Source: Corynebacterium tuberculostearicum (lineage in GTDB: Bacteria > Actinomycetota > Actinomycetes > Mycobacteriales > Mycobacteriaceae). Taken from it: a stretch of 64,000 bases of DNA. How positions within the stretch are numbered: the stretch's first letter is position 1; the number at the start of each line of letters is the position of its first letter. The position numbers were made by a program, and so were the translations under genes. Location: contig NZ_CP073096.1 of assembly GCF_030503735.1 (NCBI RefSeq), forward strand, positions 1,240,001-1,304,000, given 5' to 3'. Shown piece after piece: positions 22,572 to 31,828 of this stretch. The notes beneath the pieces were generated by a model. That model was given only the letters and a program-made list of their open reading frames with translations. It did not search any database and was not told the origin of the DNA.

Positions 22572-23998
22572 GGCCTAAACGACAGGATGTGTTGGTGAGG
22601 TTGTACGGCTAGCCGGTCTGGCGTGCTGATATTACGACTATTTCACTTATCCAAAGGGATATTCCAGCTTCAACCATGAAATACCGCCAAAGACATGCCG
22701 GTGTGCTAGGCACCTAGGTTCACGATGAGGGGATGAGTAAAAATCATCCTCGATGCCCCGTCTGCGGCGGGACATGCACGAAACACGGAACAACGAGTGC
22801 TGGGCGCCAACGATGGCGATGCCGCACCTGCAAGGCCACCTTCACCCGCGTGAATAACGATGCTGTGCAAGCCAAATGGTTCCGCCTTTTCATTTTCTGG
22901 CTCACCTCCAGCAACAGCCTGGAAGAAACAGCTAAAACCTGCGGTGTTTCACCGCGAACTTTGCAACGACGCTTTAAACCGTTCTGGCTTATCCAACCTC
23001 CCCGAAGCGTTGATAAGCAGCGAATCTACGATCAAGTCTTCATCGACGGCACCTACTTCAACACCAAGTGCCTTGTTGTAGCTGCCGACTCCAGCCATGT
23101 CATCAATTGGTTCTGGTGCACGAAAGAATCCTCGTGGTCCTACACGCGCCTGCTCGACCCACTAGCCCCACCACAATTGGTGACCTGCGATGGGGATGCC
23201 GGAGGCCTTAAAGCACTGCACCACTTGTGGCCTAATACCCCGGTTCAACGCTGCATTGTCCACGTCAAACGCAATATCCAACGCGCCACCGGCCTTCATC
23301 CCACTTCCGCTATGGGCAAAGCATTACAACGACTTTCCTTTGAACTACTCGCCGTCGACAACCTGGATAAAGCAGCCGAATGGACCGTAAAACTACAACA
23401 GTTCGGCACCGTATTTAGCACCCAGCTCAAAGCCAAAACCTACGTCAAAGACGTTCCTTTCGACCAGATTCCAAAGTCCAAGCGCCGGAACAAAAAGTGG
23501 TGGTACACCCACTACACTCACCGCGGAATCTACCTGCAGCTAAAGAAAATGAGCCAACAAGGACACCTCTTTGCCTACCTCACCGAAGCCGAAGAAGGCC
23601 AACGGTTTGAACGCACGACCAACAAGCTAGAAGGCGGGGTGAACTCACAAATTAAGCAACTTATGCACACCCACCGCGGACTGCGCGACGAACAACAGCG
23701 CATCGCCTGCGACTGGTGGTTATACCTCCACACGCAACTGCCTGACGACCCTGTAGAGATCGCCAGGCAGCAAAACTGGGGCCAGGACGCACTCGCCAAA
23801 GCACAAACCCTAGCCAACCAGGAAAAACAAGCCACCAGTGGCCACGAAGACGGCCGACCAGCAACCTACGACAGTGCCATCGACACTGCCTACAACCACT
23901 CTATGGGAATACGCAAAGGCCACATACGCTAACCCCACCAACACAAAATGTCGTTTAGCCTGACACGCCGCAAAACAACACATTCTGTCGTTTAGGCC
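22572..23998 (+). mobile_element. IS1249-like element, copy B
   Basis: This complete 1427-bp element runs from GGCCTAAACGACAG to CTGTCGTTTAGGCC. The 8-bp target duplication CGCAGATC lies at 22564-22571 and 23999-24006. It is in the same orientation as copy A and only 24 bp beyond its right end. The right flank runs straight into the tmRNA terminator region. Confidence 0.94.
22733..23932 (+). CDS. IS1249-type transposase, copy B
   Basis: This 399-residue protein has the same sequence as copy A, with an intact zinc ribbon, helix-turn-helix and D105/D153/E300 core. The gene starts 161 bp inside the left end. The stop is 66 bp from the right end. Confidence 0.92.
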   Translation: MSKNHPRCPVCGGTCTKHGTTSAGRQRWRCRTCKATFTRVNNDAVQAKWFRLFIFWLTSSNSLEETAKTCGVSPRTLQRRFKPFWLIQPPRSVDKQRIYDQVFIDGTYFNTKCLVVAADSSHVINWFWCTKESSWSYTRLLDPLAPPQLVTCDGDAGGLKALHHLWPNTPVQRCIVHVKRNIQRATGLHPTSAMGKALQRLSFELLAVDNLDKAAEWTVKLQQFGTVFSTQLKAKTYVKDVPFDQIPKSKRRNKKWWYTHYTHRGIYLQLKKMSQQGHLFAYLTEAEEGQRFERTTNKLEGGVNSQIKQLMHTHRGLRDEQQRIACDWWLYLHTQLPDDPVEIARQQNWGQDALAKAQTLANQEKQATSGHEDGRPATYDSAIDTAYNHSMGIRKGHIR

Positions 23999-24027
23999 CG
24001 CAGATCTAAAAGCCATTGCATGGAAAA

Positions 24028-24051
24028 AGGCCCCCGATTTCTCGGGGGCCT
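24028..24051 (-). terminator. Rho-independent terminator of tmRNA
   Basis: A perfect 10-bp stem (AGGCCCCCGA and its complement) with a 4-nt loop is followed on the minus strand by TTTTT. It starts 5 bp after the tmRNA 3' end. Confidence 0.9.
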
Positions 24052-24056
24052 ATCGG

Positions 24057-24434
24057 TGGAGCTGCCGGGAATTGAACCCGGGTCCTTCGTCACCTTGCCA
24101 GGGCTTCTCCGTGCGCAGTCCGCACAGAATCTCTGCTCGGCCCTCCGGATCGGGCGAACACGTCCGGATGATGGGCCCAGTCACCAGTAAGAGTCCCGAC
24201 TGGTCCTGATGACCCGGCCAGCCGGCTAGTTCCTTAGTCGATGCCAGGATCTAGGTCAGGAACGAAACCTAGGCTGACAGACACGCGTCGCTGTATTTAG
24301 GCAGCGAGGGCGTAGTCACGCTGAGAGTTCTTCTCTGCGTTTATTGGTTGCTACGACGCTTATACGGTGGTCGTTAGCCTGCACCGGCACGCTTCCCCTG
24401 GCGCAGTGCACGAAGTCGAAACCAAATCAACCCC
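24057..24434 (-). ncRNA. ssrA: tmRNA (transfer-messenger RNA)
   Basis: The minus strand has a tRNA-like 5' end GGGGTTGATTTGGTTTCGAC and a 3' end GGTTCAATTCCCGGCAGCTCC that pair as an Ala-type acceptor. The internal tag frame (24297-24338) encodes AEKNSQRDYALAA and a TAA stop. It rescues stalled ribosomes together with SmpB, whose gene lies just upstream. Position 24057 is the discriminator A; CCA is not fully encoded (ACCG). Length is 378 nt. Confidence 0.93.
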
Positions 24435-24450
24435 ATGCTGTAGGGACGGG

Positions 24451-24479
24451 ATAGTGCATCTTCCCTACGGTTCGTTCAA
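24451..24479 (-). promoter_or_regulatory. Candidate tmRNA promoter
   Basis: On the minus strand -35 TTGAAC (24474-24479) and -10 CACTAT (24451-24456) are 17 bp apart. The tmRNA 5' end lies about 17 bp downstream. Confidence 0.5.
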
Positions 24480-24496
24480 CACTACCCCACCCGCTT

Positions 24497-24853
24497 TTAT
24501 TTCCTCAAGTGCTCCTCTAACCATTCCTTGAGGACTACCGCATGGTTGACCGTGCGGTTGGCGGCGGCGAAGAGGAGGGTGGCGTCGGCAAGCGCACGCA
24601 ATTGGGCGAGCTCCTCGGAGTCATTGTCATCGAGCTCGGCCTTGTAACGGCGGGCAAACTCGTCGAAGCGATCCTCGTCGTGGTTCCACCACTTGCGCAG
24701 CTCGGGGCTCGGCGCGACGTCCTTGAACCACTCGTCGTAGACCAGGTCGCTCTTGGCGACGCCCCGGGGCCACATCCGATCCACCAGCACCCCAGTGCCT
24801 TCGATAGTGTCCTCGCCCTTGACTACATCGTGAACCTTCGCCGTCTTAAACAT
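24497..24853 (-). CDS. DUF488 family protein
   Basis: The 118-residue protein carries the DUF488 signature: VLVDRMWPRGVAKSDL, then EWFKDVAPSPELRKWW and a C-terminal TLLFAAANRTVNHAVVLKEWL. Function is unknown; members are often misnamed uroporphyrin methyltransferases. The end of smpB overlaps its start by 8 bp, so it belongs to the ftsE-ftsX-smpB transcription unit. An exact GGCGTCGGCAAGC word lies inside, encoding ALADAT. Confidence 0.85.
   Translation of the reverse strand: MFKTAKVHDVVKGEDTIEGTGVLVDRMWPRGVAKSDLVYDEWFKDVAPSPELRKWWNHDEDRFDEFARRYKAELDDNDSEELAQLRALADATLLFAAANRTVNHAVVLKEWLEEHLRK
24581..24593 (+). repeat. 13-mer word GGCGTCGGCAAGC
   Basis: Exact copy; inside the DUF488 gene, where the other strand encodes ALADAT. 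Confidence 0.85.
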
Positions 24854-25349
24854 TGATGCCCTTCACGCGGCGGCCGAGCTCGCGGGAAATTTCGCGGTCT
24901 TGGTCGCGACGCTTAATATCCTCTCGCTTGTCATAGTCCTGCTTACCTTGAGCCAGCGCGAGCGAAAGCTTCGCGTAGCCATTCTTGAGGTAGACCTTGA
25001 GCGGGACCAAGGTCTTATTACCGTTGCGCACCTGCCCGTAAAGCTTGTCGATCTCGCGGCGGTGCAGCAAAAGCTTGCGAGTGCGCCGCGGGCTGTGGTT
25101 CGTCCACGAGCCCATGGAATATTCCGGGATGTGCAGGTTGCGCAGGTACACCTCGCCATCATCGATGGTAGCGAAGGCATCATTAAGCGAGATTTTTCCC
25201 TCCCGCAGGGATTTGATCTCGGTGCCGAGCAGGACGATGCCGCACTCGTATTCCTCGAGGATCTTGTAGTCATGCCGGGCCCGGCGGTTAGTAGCGAGCG
25301 TTGCTTCGCCGGACGCCGCCTTCTTATTCTTCTTGCCCTTCTTAGCCAT
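24846..25349 (-). CDS. smpB: SsrA-binding protein SmpB
   Basis: From the ATG at 25349 the protein is 167 residues: a lysine-rich start (MAKKGKKNKK), then the SmpB OB-fold core. Core motifs are YECGIVLLGTEIKSLREGKISL, EVYLRNLHIPEY, RRTRKLLLHRREI and YLKNGYAKLSLALAQGKQDYDKRE. It binds tmRNA and delivers it to stalled ribosomes. An in-frame ATG at 25388 would add 13 unlikely residues. It follows ftsX and sits beside its RNA partner. Confidence 0.93.
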   Translation of the reverse strand: MAKKGKKNKKAASGEATLATNRRARHDYKILEEYECGIVLLGTEIKSLREGKISLNDAFATIDDGEVYLRNLHIPEYSMGSWTNHSPRRTRKLLLHRREIDKLYGQVRNGNKTLVPLKVYLKNGYAKLSLALAQGKQDYDKREDIKRRDQDREISRELGRRVKGINV

Positions 25350-25393
25350 AATTATGGCAGTGTAGTGCCCTTTTAGCCGGCCCAGCAAACGGG

Positions 25394-26296
25394 CTATTTG
25401 CGCACATAGGACCGCAGGGCGATATGTGCTGTGACGGCGGTGACCACCAGCGCCAGCAAGCCCACGAGAGGCAGGGCAATCCAGAGGTCGCCAGACTTCA
25501 TGGGGGCGAGCAGCTGGGATTCATACAGCCCTTGCAGGGATGGGTCCACCACTTGGGATTTGCCCAGAAAAATCCCGGCGCCACCCAAGACCACGCCGAT
25601 GAGCGAGGCCAGCACTGCTTCCAGTACGAACGGCGCCTGCGTCATCCACCGGCTCGCGCCCACCATGCGCATGATTTCCGTTTCGCGGGTGCGGTGGAAC
25701 GCGGCGATCTGCACCATATTGGCCACCAAGAAGATGGCCGCCACGGACATCACAATAGCCAGCACAAAGGTGGCATTGCGGATAGAGTCCAGGTTGCTTG
25801 CGGCATCGCGCACTTCTTGCTGCTGGTCGACGACATCCTCTACCGCCGGGTTATCCCTAATCGCATCGATCGCAGAAGCGTCTTCTGGATCCTTCAGGCG
25901 CACGTGGAACGCTGCCGGCAGCGCATCGGGCGAGGTTTGTTCCACCATGACGGGGTCGGTGTCTTGGAAGAGTTCCTTGAATCGCTCATAGGATTCCGCG
26001 CGGTTGCGGTATTCCACGGACTCGACGGAATCATCCGCGTCGAGCTGTCCCTGGAGATCCGCGCAGGCCGGGGTCACGCAATCCTGGTCACCAGCGGAAA
26101 TATCCTCGTTAAGCTGGACCATAACCTCAACGCGGTCGAGGTAGATCTCCTTGGTGTCCTTGGTCAGGTTGGTCACCATGATGCCGGCAACAACGAGGCC
26201 TACCGCAATAGCGGTGGTGATGATCATGGCGATGGTCATGGTCAGGTTGCAGCCAAGGCCCTTGGTGGCCTCGCGGAAAATAAAACCTAGCTTCAT
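25394..26296 (-). CDS. ftsX: Cell-division ABC transporter permease-like protein FtsX
   Basis: The 300-residue protein has a first transmembrane helix at about 21-45 and a large extracellular domain with two Cys ([11 protein letters not shown]). Three C-terminal helices flank the conserved [27 protein letters not shown]. FtsX with FtsE controls septal peptidoglycan hydrolases from the membrane. Its start overlaps the ftsE stop (ATGA). Confidence 0.93.
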   Translation of the reverse strand: MKLGFIFREATKGLGCNLTMTIAMIITTAIAVGLVVAGIMVTNLTKDTKEIYLDRVEVMVQLNEDISAGDQDCVTPACADLQGQLDADDSVESVEYRNRAESYERFKELFQDTDPVMVEQTSPDALPAAFHVRLKDPEDASAIDAIRDNPAVEDVVDQQQEVRDAASNLDSIRNATFVLAIVMSVAAIFLVANMVQIAAFHRTRETEIMRMVGASRWMTQAPFVLEAVLASLIGVVLGGAGIFLGKSQVVDPSLQGLYESQLLAPMKSGDLWIALPLVGLLALVVTAVTAHIALRSYVRK

Positions 26297-26982
26297 GCTT
26301 CCCCCTCGTACGTCGCCTCGTGCTCATCGCGCACGAGGACTCCATTGCGCAGCTCCAGCACGCGCTTGCGTGCCCTATTGACGGCGCGGGCATTGTGGGT
26401 GGACATCACCACTGTGGTGCCACGGCGGTTGATGCCCAGCAGCAAGTCCATGATCTCGTCGGCGGTGGAGGGATCGAGGTTGCCCGTGGGTTCGTCGGCA
26501 AGCAAAAGCTTCGGCCGATTGACCACCGCGCGGGCAATGGCCACGCGCTGCTGCTCGCCACCGGAAAGCTCGTGCGGATACGCATCGCGGCGATCCTCTA
26601 GGCCAACCAGATCCAAGACCTGCGGGACCGAGGTGGAGATGCGGTACTTGCTCTTGCCAATAACCTCCAACGCAAAGGCCACGTTTTGGTACACCGTCAG
26701 CTTGGGCAGCAGGCGGAAGTCCTGGAAAACATAGCCAATGGACTGGCGCAGCACGTTAATCTGCTTGCCGGAAAGCTTGTTGACGTGGAAGTCATCAAAA
26801 TAAATATCGCCCTTGGTCACATTGCTATAGCGCACCATGAGCTCCAGGAAAGTGGACTTACCGGAGCCGGACGGGCCGATGAGAAAGGCGAATTCACCAT
26901 CCGCGATCTCGAAAGACACCCCATCGAGCGCTGGGCGGGACTCGGCGGAGTAGGCCTTAGTCACGTTGTCGAATCTAATCAC
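26293..26982 (-). CDS. ftsE: Cell-division ATP-binding protein FtsE
   Basis: The 229-residue ABC ATPase has Walker [11 protein letters not shown]-loop [19 protein letters not shown], signature [14 protein letters not shown], Walker [14 protein letters not shown] and H-loop STHN. The usual GTG start ([10 protein letters not shown]) is at 26982; a GTG at 26991 is close by. It energises FtsX in divisome control. prfB, normally next door in actinobacteria, is separated here by an AbgT-type transporter gene. Confidence 0.92.
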   Translation of the reverse strand: MIRFDNVTKAYSAESRPALDGVSFEIADGEFAFLIGPSGSGKSTFLELMVRYSNVTKGDIYFDDFHVNKLSGKQINVLRQSIGYVFQDFRLLPKLTVYQNVAFALEVIGKSKYRISTSVPQVLDLVGLEDRRDAYPHELSGGEQQRVAIARAVVNRPKLLLADEPTGNLDPSTADEIMDLLLGINRRGTTVVMSTHNARAVNRARKRVLELRNGVLVRDEHEATYEGEA

Positions 26983-27005
26983 GCGAATCACTGTAGCAAC
27001 CAAAG

Positions 27006-27036
27006 TTGACACCACGCTGTGAACTGTATTTAAGTA
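27006..27036 (+). promoter_or_regulatory. Candidate promoter of the AbgT-type gene
   Basis: A perfect TTGACA lies at 27006-27011. It is followed after 17-19 bp by TTTAAGTAA, a plausible -10. The spacing to the ATG at 27092 leaves a leader of about 50 nt. Confidence 0.4.
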
Positions 27037-27091
27037 ATGTGGTCTAAAACACTAATTTGTTCCGACCCAATCGACAGAAAGTGCCGATACT

Positions 27092-28711
27092 ATGGCCGAA
27101 ACCGAAACCAAAGAAAAACCACGTTCTGCAAGCGGCTTCCTGGGCACTGTAGAAAAGATTGGCAATAAACTGCCGGATCCGTTCTGGCTCTTCGTTATCC
27201 TCGCAGCCATCGTCGCTGTGACTTCTTGGCTAGGACACCTCATTGGCATGACCGCAGAGGACCCCAAGACCGGCGAAACCATCGAAGTAGAATCCTTGCT
27301 GACCACCGAGAATATCTCGCGCATGGTTACTGATGCAGTGGAGAACTTCACCAGCTTCCCGCCGCTCGGCGTCATCCTTGCCGTGATGCTCGGCGTGGCC
27401 GTGGCGGAGCAGTCTGGCCTGCTTTCCGCTTTGGTGCGCGCGATGGTGACTAAGGTCAGCGCCAAAATGCTGACCTTTGTTGTGGCGATGGCCGGCGTGA
27501 CCGGCTCCGTAGCCTCCGACGCCATCTACGTCATTCTGATTCCGCTGGGCGCAATGGCCTTCCACGCCGTGGGCCGCTCCCCCATCGTGGGCGCGATGGT
27601 GGCCTTCGCAGCATCGTCTGCGGGCTTTAATGCCTCATTGATTCTTAATATCACCGACCTCCTCCTGGCCGGTATTTCTACCCCAGCCGCGCAGTTCGTC
27701 GACGCCGAATACGAAGTCAGCCCGCTGGCCAATATCTTCTTCGTCATCCCTTCCGCCATCGTGCTCTCGCTCATCATTACCGCGGTAACGGAATTCCTCA
27801 TGGTGAAAAAGGCCCGCGAACTAGTAGACCACGACCACATCAATTATGAGGAGGTGTCCTTCTCCAAGGCCGCCGGTGGCTCCGCTAATGAGGAAGCGGA
27901 GGATAAGGAATATGACTTCACCGACGATGAAGAGGCCATGCGCATCAAGCCCAACGAGCAGCGTGGTTTGATAGCCTCCGGCATTGCCTTGGCCGTTTTC
28001 CTCGCGGCCTTCTTCGCTCTTCTATTTATCCCTGGCTCGCCGCTGGCAAGCCAGGAGGATAGCTTCATGGAATCGCCTCTGATTAGCGCCATTGCAGTGC
28101 CGATTGCGCTAGCTTTCTTGGTCTGCGGCATTGTCTACGGCTTGGCGGCAGGCACCGTGAAGTCATCCGCTGATGTACCGGAGTTTATGGCCAAAGGCTT
28201 AGAGACCCTCGTTCCTATGCTGGTTCTCTTCTTCGCCGTCGCACAGTTCCTGGCCTGGTTCGAGTGGTCCAACCTCGGTGTATGGACTGCTATTAAGGGC
28301 TCCGAACTGCTTCAGCACTGGTCCCTGCCGCCGCTAGTAATGTTCGCCGCGCTGGTCGCTATGGTGGGCCTGCTCAACCTTTTCATCACCTCCGGCTCTG
28401 CCCAGTGGGCCCTGATGGCCCCGGTCGTTGTCCCGATGATGATGTACGTTGGCATCTCGCCTGAGGTTTCCCAGATGCTCTTCCGTATCGGTGACTCGCC
28501 GACGAATATCATCACCCCAATGTCACCGTACTTCGCCTTGGCGTTGACCTTCCTCCAGCGCTACTACAAGCACGCGGGTGTGGGTACTTTGATGTCCCTG
28601 GCGCTGCCCTACTCACTGTGCATGCTGGTGGGCTGGTTCATCTTCTTCGTCATCTGGTATCTCATCGGCATTCCGCTGGGACCAGGAGCACCGATGGACT
28701 ACGTGGGTTAA
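27092..28711 (+). CDS. AbgT-family transporter (p-aminobenzoyl-glutamate / antifolate type)
   Basis: The 539-residue membrane protein starts with the family motif GNKLPDPFWLFVILA. It has about 11-13 helices, including LGVILAVMLGVAVAEQSG, GSVASDAIYVILIPLGAMAF, FITSGSAQWALMAPVVVPM and RIGDSPTNIITPMSPYFAL. AbgT proteins import p-aminobenzoyl-glutamate; relatives such as MtrF export p-aminobenzoate-like sulfonamides. Substrate and direction here are unknown. It stands alone on the plus strand between ftsE and prfB, with its own terminator. Confidence 0.88.
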   Translation: MAETETKEKPRSASGFLGTVEKIGNKLPDPFWLFVILAAIVAVTSWLGHLIGMTAEDPKTGETIEVESLLTTENISRMVTDAVENFTSFPPLGVILAVMLGVAVAEQSGLLSALVRAMVTKVSAKMLTFVVAMAGVTGSVASDAIYVILIPLGAMAFHAVGRSPIVGAMVAFAASSAGFNASLILNITDLLLAGISTPAAQFVDAEYEVSPLANIFFVIPSAIVLSLIITAVTEFLMVKKARELVDHDHINYEEVSFSKAAGGSANEEAEDKEYDFTDDEEAMRIKPNEQRGLIASGIALAVFLAAFFALLFIPGSPLASQEDSFMESPLISAIAVPIALAFLVCGIVYGLAAGTVKSSADVPEFMAKGLETLVPMLVLFFAVAQFLAWFEWSNLGVWTAIKGSELLQHWSLPPLVMFAALVAMVGLLNLFITSGSAQWALMAPVVVPMMMYVGISPEVSQMLFRIGDSPTNIITPMSPYFALALTFLQRYYKHAGVGTLMSLALPYSLCMLVGWFIFFVIWYLIGIPLGPGAPMDYVG

Positions 28712-28725
28712 GTCCATAGAGATCG

Positions 28726-28764
28726 GGCCGAACTGAGGATCTTCTCCCCTCAGTTCGGCCTTTT
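28726..28764 (+). terminator. Rho-independent terminator of the AbgT-type gene
   Basis: A 13-bp perfect stem (GGCCGAACTGAGG and its complement) is followed by TTTT at 28761. It begins 14 bp after the stop codon. Confidence 0.9.
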
Positions 28765-28794
28765 CGCGCTCAATTCAGCCCGATCAGCTTGGAC

Positions 28795-29898
28795 CTAAGC
28801 TTGGTCTTCTTGTTGCTGCATGCGCCAGCGGATGCCGGATTCTAGGAAGCCATCGATGTCGCCATCGAGCACCTTGGATGGATCACCCACCTCAAAGTTG
28901 GTGCGCAAGTCCTTCACCATTTGGTACGGGTGCAGCACATAGGAACGCATTTGGTTGCCCCAAGAGGCGTTTCCGCCAGCGCCTAGGGCGTCAAGCTCGG
29001 CCTGTTCTTCTTGGCGCTTGCGCTCGAGAAGCTTTGCCTGCAGCACGCGCATAGCCGAGGCCTTATTCTGAATCTGGGACTTTTCATTCTGGCAGGTCAC
29101 CACGATTCCGGTGGGAATATGGGTCAGGCGCACCGCGGAGTCGGTGGTATTGACGGACTGCCCACCAGGGCCAGAGGAACGGTAAACATCCACGCGCACC
29201 TCGGAATCCGGCACCTCAATCGAGTCAGTCTGCTCCACCACCGGAAGCACCTCTACCTCGGCAAAAGAGGTCTGGCGCCGGCCTTGGTTATCAAAGGGCG
29301 AGATGCGCACGAGTCGGTGCGCACCCTGTTCCACGGAGAGTTGGCCGTACATATATTCACCGTGGACCACAAAGGTGGCGGATTTAATGCCGGCTTCTTC
29401 CGCATAGGAAATGTCATAGATATCCACCTTATGGCCGTGCTTTTCTGCCCAGCGGGTATACATACGCATGAGCATCTCGGCCCAATCGGCCGCATCCACT
29501 CCGCCGGCACCGGAGCGGATATTGATTACTGCCTCGCGCGGGTCATACTCGCCAGAGAGCATGGTGGTAACTTCCAACGATTCGATGGCAGATTCCAGGG
29601 AATCCAACTCATCGTCCGCCAGAGAGGTGTCCCCTTCCTCTTCTGCCAACTCGTACATGACCGGCATATCTTCGAGGCGCCCGCGTAGCGCATCCAGCTT
29701 GCGCACCTTGGCCTGCGCGGCCGAAAGCTCGGAAGTGACCTTTTGCGCATAGGTGGGATCATCCCAGAGTGATGGATCGCCGGCTTGGGCTTCTAGTTCC
29801 CGAATGCGGGCAGCCAAAGCTTCCGGGTCCATGACCTTCTCGATGGTGGTCAGGGTGGTTTCCAATTGCTTGAGCCGTGCTGTTACTTCGGGACGCAT
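28795..29898 (-). CDS. prfB: Peptide chain release factor 2
   Basis: From ATG 29898 the protein is 367 residues. It has the SPF stop-recognition tripeptide ([12 protein letters not shown]), the GGQ hydrolysis motif ([17 protein letters not shown]) and the usual helical N-terminus. It terminates translation at UGA and UAA. The frame is continuous: there is no UGA programmed frameshift near codon 25, as expected in actinobacteria. An in-frame start 3 codons earlier is possible. Confidence 0.95.
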   Translation of the reverse strand: MRPEVTARLKQLETTLTTIEKVMDPEALAARIRELEAQAGDPSLWDDPTYAQKVTSELSAAQAKVRKLDALRGRLEDMPVMYELAEEEGDTSLADDELDSLESAIESLEVTTMLSGEYDPREAVINIRSGAGGVDAADWAEMLMRMYTRWAEKHGHKVDIYDISYAEEAGIKSATFVVHGEYMYGQLSVEQGAHRLVRISPFDNQGRRQTSFAEVEVLPVVEQTDSIEVPDSEVRVDVYRSSGPGGQSVNTTDSAVRLTHIPTGIVVTCQNEKSQIQNKASAMRVLQAKLLERKRQEEQAELDALGAGGNASWGNQMRSYVLHPYQMVKDLRTNFEVGDPSKVLDGDIDGFLESGIRWRMQQQEDQA

Positions 29899-29958
29899 AG
29901 GCCCCAATCCTACCCACCCGGCCGGCTCAATTAGCTATCGGCCGCATTTAGGGTGACA

Positions 29959-30795
29959 ATGGTAGGCATGGATCAAAAGCCGAGCTTGCAGGAGATGATC
30001 GACGCGGTCATCAAGACCTTCATTGTCGCGCATGCAGATGACGGGGACGCGCACTTGGCGCAGGCCCTTGTCTATAACGCCGGCCGCTTGGCTTGGCGCC
30101 TGCGCGAAATGGGCGTTGACGTGGAGCAAAAGACTTCCATCTCGGACGTCGTTACGGATGCGGACCGCGCGGCCGAGCGCTTTGTCGCGGGCGTTCTCGA
30201 GGCTGTGCGCCCAGAGGACGGCATCCTCGGTGAAGAAGGCGCGGCTCGCGAGTCTCAGTCCGGCCGCATGTGGGTCATTGATCCGGTCGATGGCACTTAT
30301 AATTTCTCCTCCGGATCCGATTATTGGTGCTCTGCCCTCGCGCTTGCCGACGCCACTGGGATCACCCTCGGCGCCGTTCACCGCCCAGCCATGGGCTATA
30401 CGTGGTTCGGTGGCCGCGACTTCCCTACTTCGTTGGATAGCAAGGAGGTGACTCGTCTGGAGGATAAGCCGGCCGAGCAGATTTCTCTTTCTACCTACTT
30501 GCACCCAACCTCGCTGGTAGATGAGAATATCCGCGGGGCGTGGCAACGCGTGGCGGAAAACTTTGCTACAGTCCGTATGCTTGGTGCCGGTTCTGTTGAC
30601 CTTGCCTCTGTAGCCGATGGCACTTGGGGCGCATGGATGCAGCACTCGGTGGCGGACTGGGACTGGTTCCCCGGCAAGGCTCTCGTTGAGGCGGCCGGCG
30701 GTGCGGCCCGCAAGGTAGAAGCCGGCGGTGTCGAATGGTGCCTAGCCGGCAATAAACAGGTAGTGGATCAAATGGAGGATTGGCTCCGTGGGTAA
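29959..30795 (+). CDS. Inositol-monophosphatase-family phosphatase
   Basis: The protein is about 278 residues. It has the Mg/Li-sensitive phosphatase motifs [18 protein letters not shown] and [18 protein letters not shown], which bind two or three metal ions. It may dephosphorylate inositol-1-phosphate or a related sugar phosphate; the substrate is inference. ATG 29959 is chosen because TTAGGG precedes it by 5 bp. It overlaps hisN by 8 bp, so the two are co-translated. Confidence 0.85.
   Translation: MVGMDQKPSLQEMIDAVIKTFIVAHADDGDAHLAQALVYNAGRLAWRLREMGVDVEQKTSISDVVTDADRAAERFVAGVLEAVRPEDGILGEEGAARESQSGRMWVIDPVDGTYNFSSGSDYWCSALALADATGITLGAVHRPAMGYTWFGGRDFPTSLDSKEVTRLEDKPAEQISLSTYLHPTSLVDENIRGAWQRVAENFATVRMLGAGSVDLASVADGTWGAWMQHSVADWDWFPGKALVEAAGGAARKVEAGGVEWCLAGNKQVVDQMEDWLRG
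30342..30354 (-). repeat. 13-mer word GGCGTCGGCAAGC
   Basis: Exact copy on the minus strand; inside the inositol-phosphatase-family gene, whose coding strand reads ALADAT. Confidence 0.85.
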
Positions 30796-31570
30796 GTTCA
30801 AAGAAGACTTAGGCCTCGCGCTCGAGCTAGCGGGCCATGCCGATGTGGTGACCATGCACCGCTTCGAAGCGGCGGACCTTTCCGTCAAGGAAAAACCGGA
30901 TATGACTCCGGTATCGGATGCGGACCTGACCTGTGAGAAACATATCCGCGAATCCCTCAAGCGCTCCCGCCCACGCGACGAGGTGCTGGGGGAGGAATAC
31001 GGCGGGGAGGCCTGCTATAAGGGCCGCCAGTGGGTTATCGATCCGATCGACGGCACCAAGAACTTTGTGCGAGGCGTTCCAGTGTGGGCCACGCTGATTT
31101 CTCTATTGGAAGACGGCGAGCCTGTAGTTTCCGTCGTCTCCGCTCCTGCCCTGCGCCGCCGCTGGTACGCGGCCAAGGGAGCCGGCGCTTATCGCGTCTT
31201 CGGCGGCGAACCGAAGCGCTTGGGCGTTTCCCACGTAGAAAAGCTTGCCGATTCTTCACTGGCCATGAGTTCCCTGACTGGCTGGGCGGAGCGCGGATTG
31301 CGCGATAAATTCCTCGCGCTTACTGATAAGACGTGGCGTCTGCGCGGCTACGGAGACTTCTGGTCCTATTGCCTCGTGGCCGAAGGCGCGGTGGACATCG
31401 CCGCTGAGCCGGAGGTTTCCCTCTGGGACCTCGCCGCACCATCGCTCATCGTGACCGAGGCCGGTGGCACTTTCACTGATCTTGACGGCAACCCCGGCCC
31501 GCACGGCGGATCCGGCGTGGCCTCTAATGGCCTGCTCCACAAGCACGCCCTAGCCGCACTGCAGGGCTAG
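30788..31570 (+). CDS. hisN: Histidinol-phosphatase (IMP family type)
   Basis: The 260-residue protein starts at GTG and has [22 protein letters not shown] and [20 protein letters not shown] motifs. The [14 protein letters not shown] and [16 protein letters not shown] segments are those of actinobacterial HisN, which removes phosphate from histidinol phosphate in histidine synthesis. Actinobacterial hisN is commonly found next to prfB-side genes as here. The stop overlaps the stop of the opposing feoC-like remnant. Confidence 0.85.
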   Translation: MGKFKEDLGLALELAGHADVVTMHRFEAADLSVKEKPDMTPVSDADLTCEKHIRESLKRSRPRDEVLGEEYGGEACYKGRQWVIDPIDGTKNFVRGVPVWATLISLLEDGEPVVSVVSAPALRRRWYAAKGAGAYRVFGGEPKRLGVSHVEKLADSSLAMSSLTGWAERGLRDKFLALTDKTWRLRGYGDFWSYCLVAEGAVDIAAEPEVSLWDLAAPSLIVTEAGGTFTDLDGNPGPHGGSGVASNGLLHKHALAALQG

Positions 31571-31828
31571 GGTCTTTTCCGCAGCTGGACCAGAACTGGA
31601 CCGCGGCGCTCGGCAACCGCACCCGAGCAACCACCCGCCTGCGCGCAATTCCCGCAGCCACCGCTAGGGCACGAGGTCAGAGATTCTCTCACCAGCTCCT
31701 CACTGCGCTCGAGGTAAGCCAAGATTACCGCCACGGTCCCCCTGCCCCAACCCCGTCGCCTGTGCTATATCGGCAGGATTGGAATTTCCCTGTGTGATGG
31801 CCTCCTTGACCTTCTCCGTGGGGCTCAT
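31567..31828 (-). pseudogene. feoC-like Fe-S winged-helix regulator, frameshifted
   Basis: The frame opens MSPTEKVKEAITQGNSNPAD with its ATG overlapping the feoB stop (ATGA). It is shifted at a run of five G (31738-31742 region, after LGQG). In the other frame it continues as TVAVILAYLERSEELVRESL, then the Cys cluster CPSGGCGNCAQAGGC, and ends QLRKRP. Together this is a small helix-turn-helix protein with an Fe-S-type Cys motif, like FeoC. As sequenced, translation ends after 42 residues. A homopolymer sequencing error is possible, but feoB beside it is also broken. Confidence 0.75.

Noticed and set aside
19668..23998. Composite transposon formed by IS copies A and B
   Set aside because: Only 24 bp lie between them, and each has its own target duplication, so they jumped independently.
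24497..24853. Naming the DUF488 gene a uroporphyrin methyltransferase
   Set aside because: That label is a known propagated misannotation; no SAM-binding motif is present.
28795..29898. Programmed frameshift in prfB
   Set aside because: The frame is continuous with no internal UGA at the usual place.
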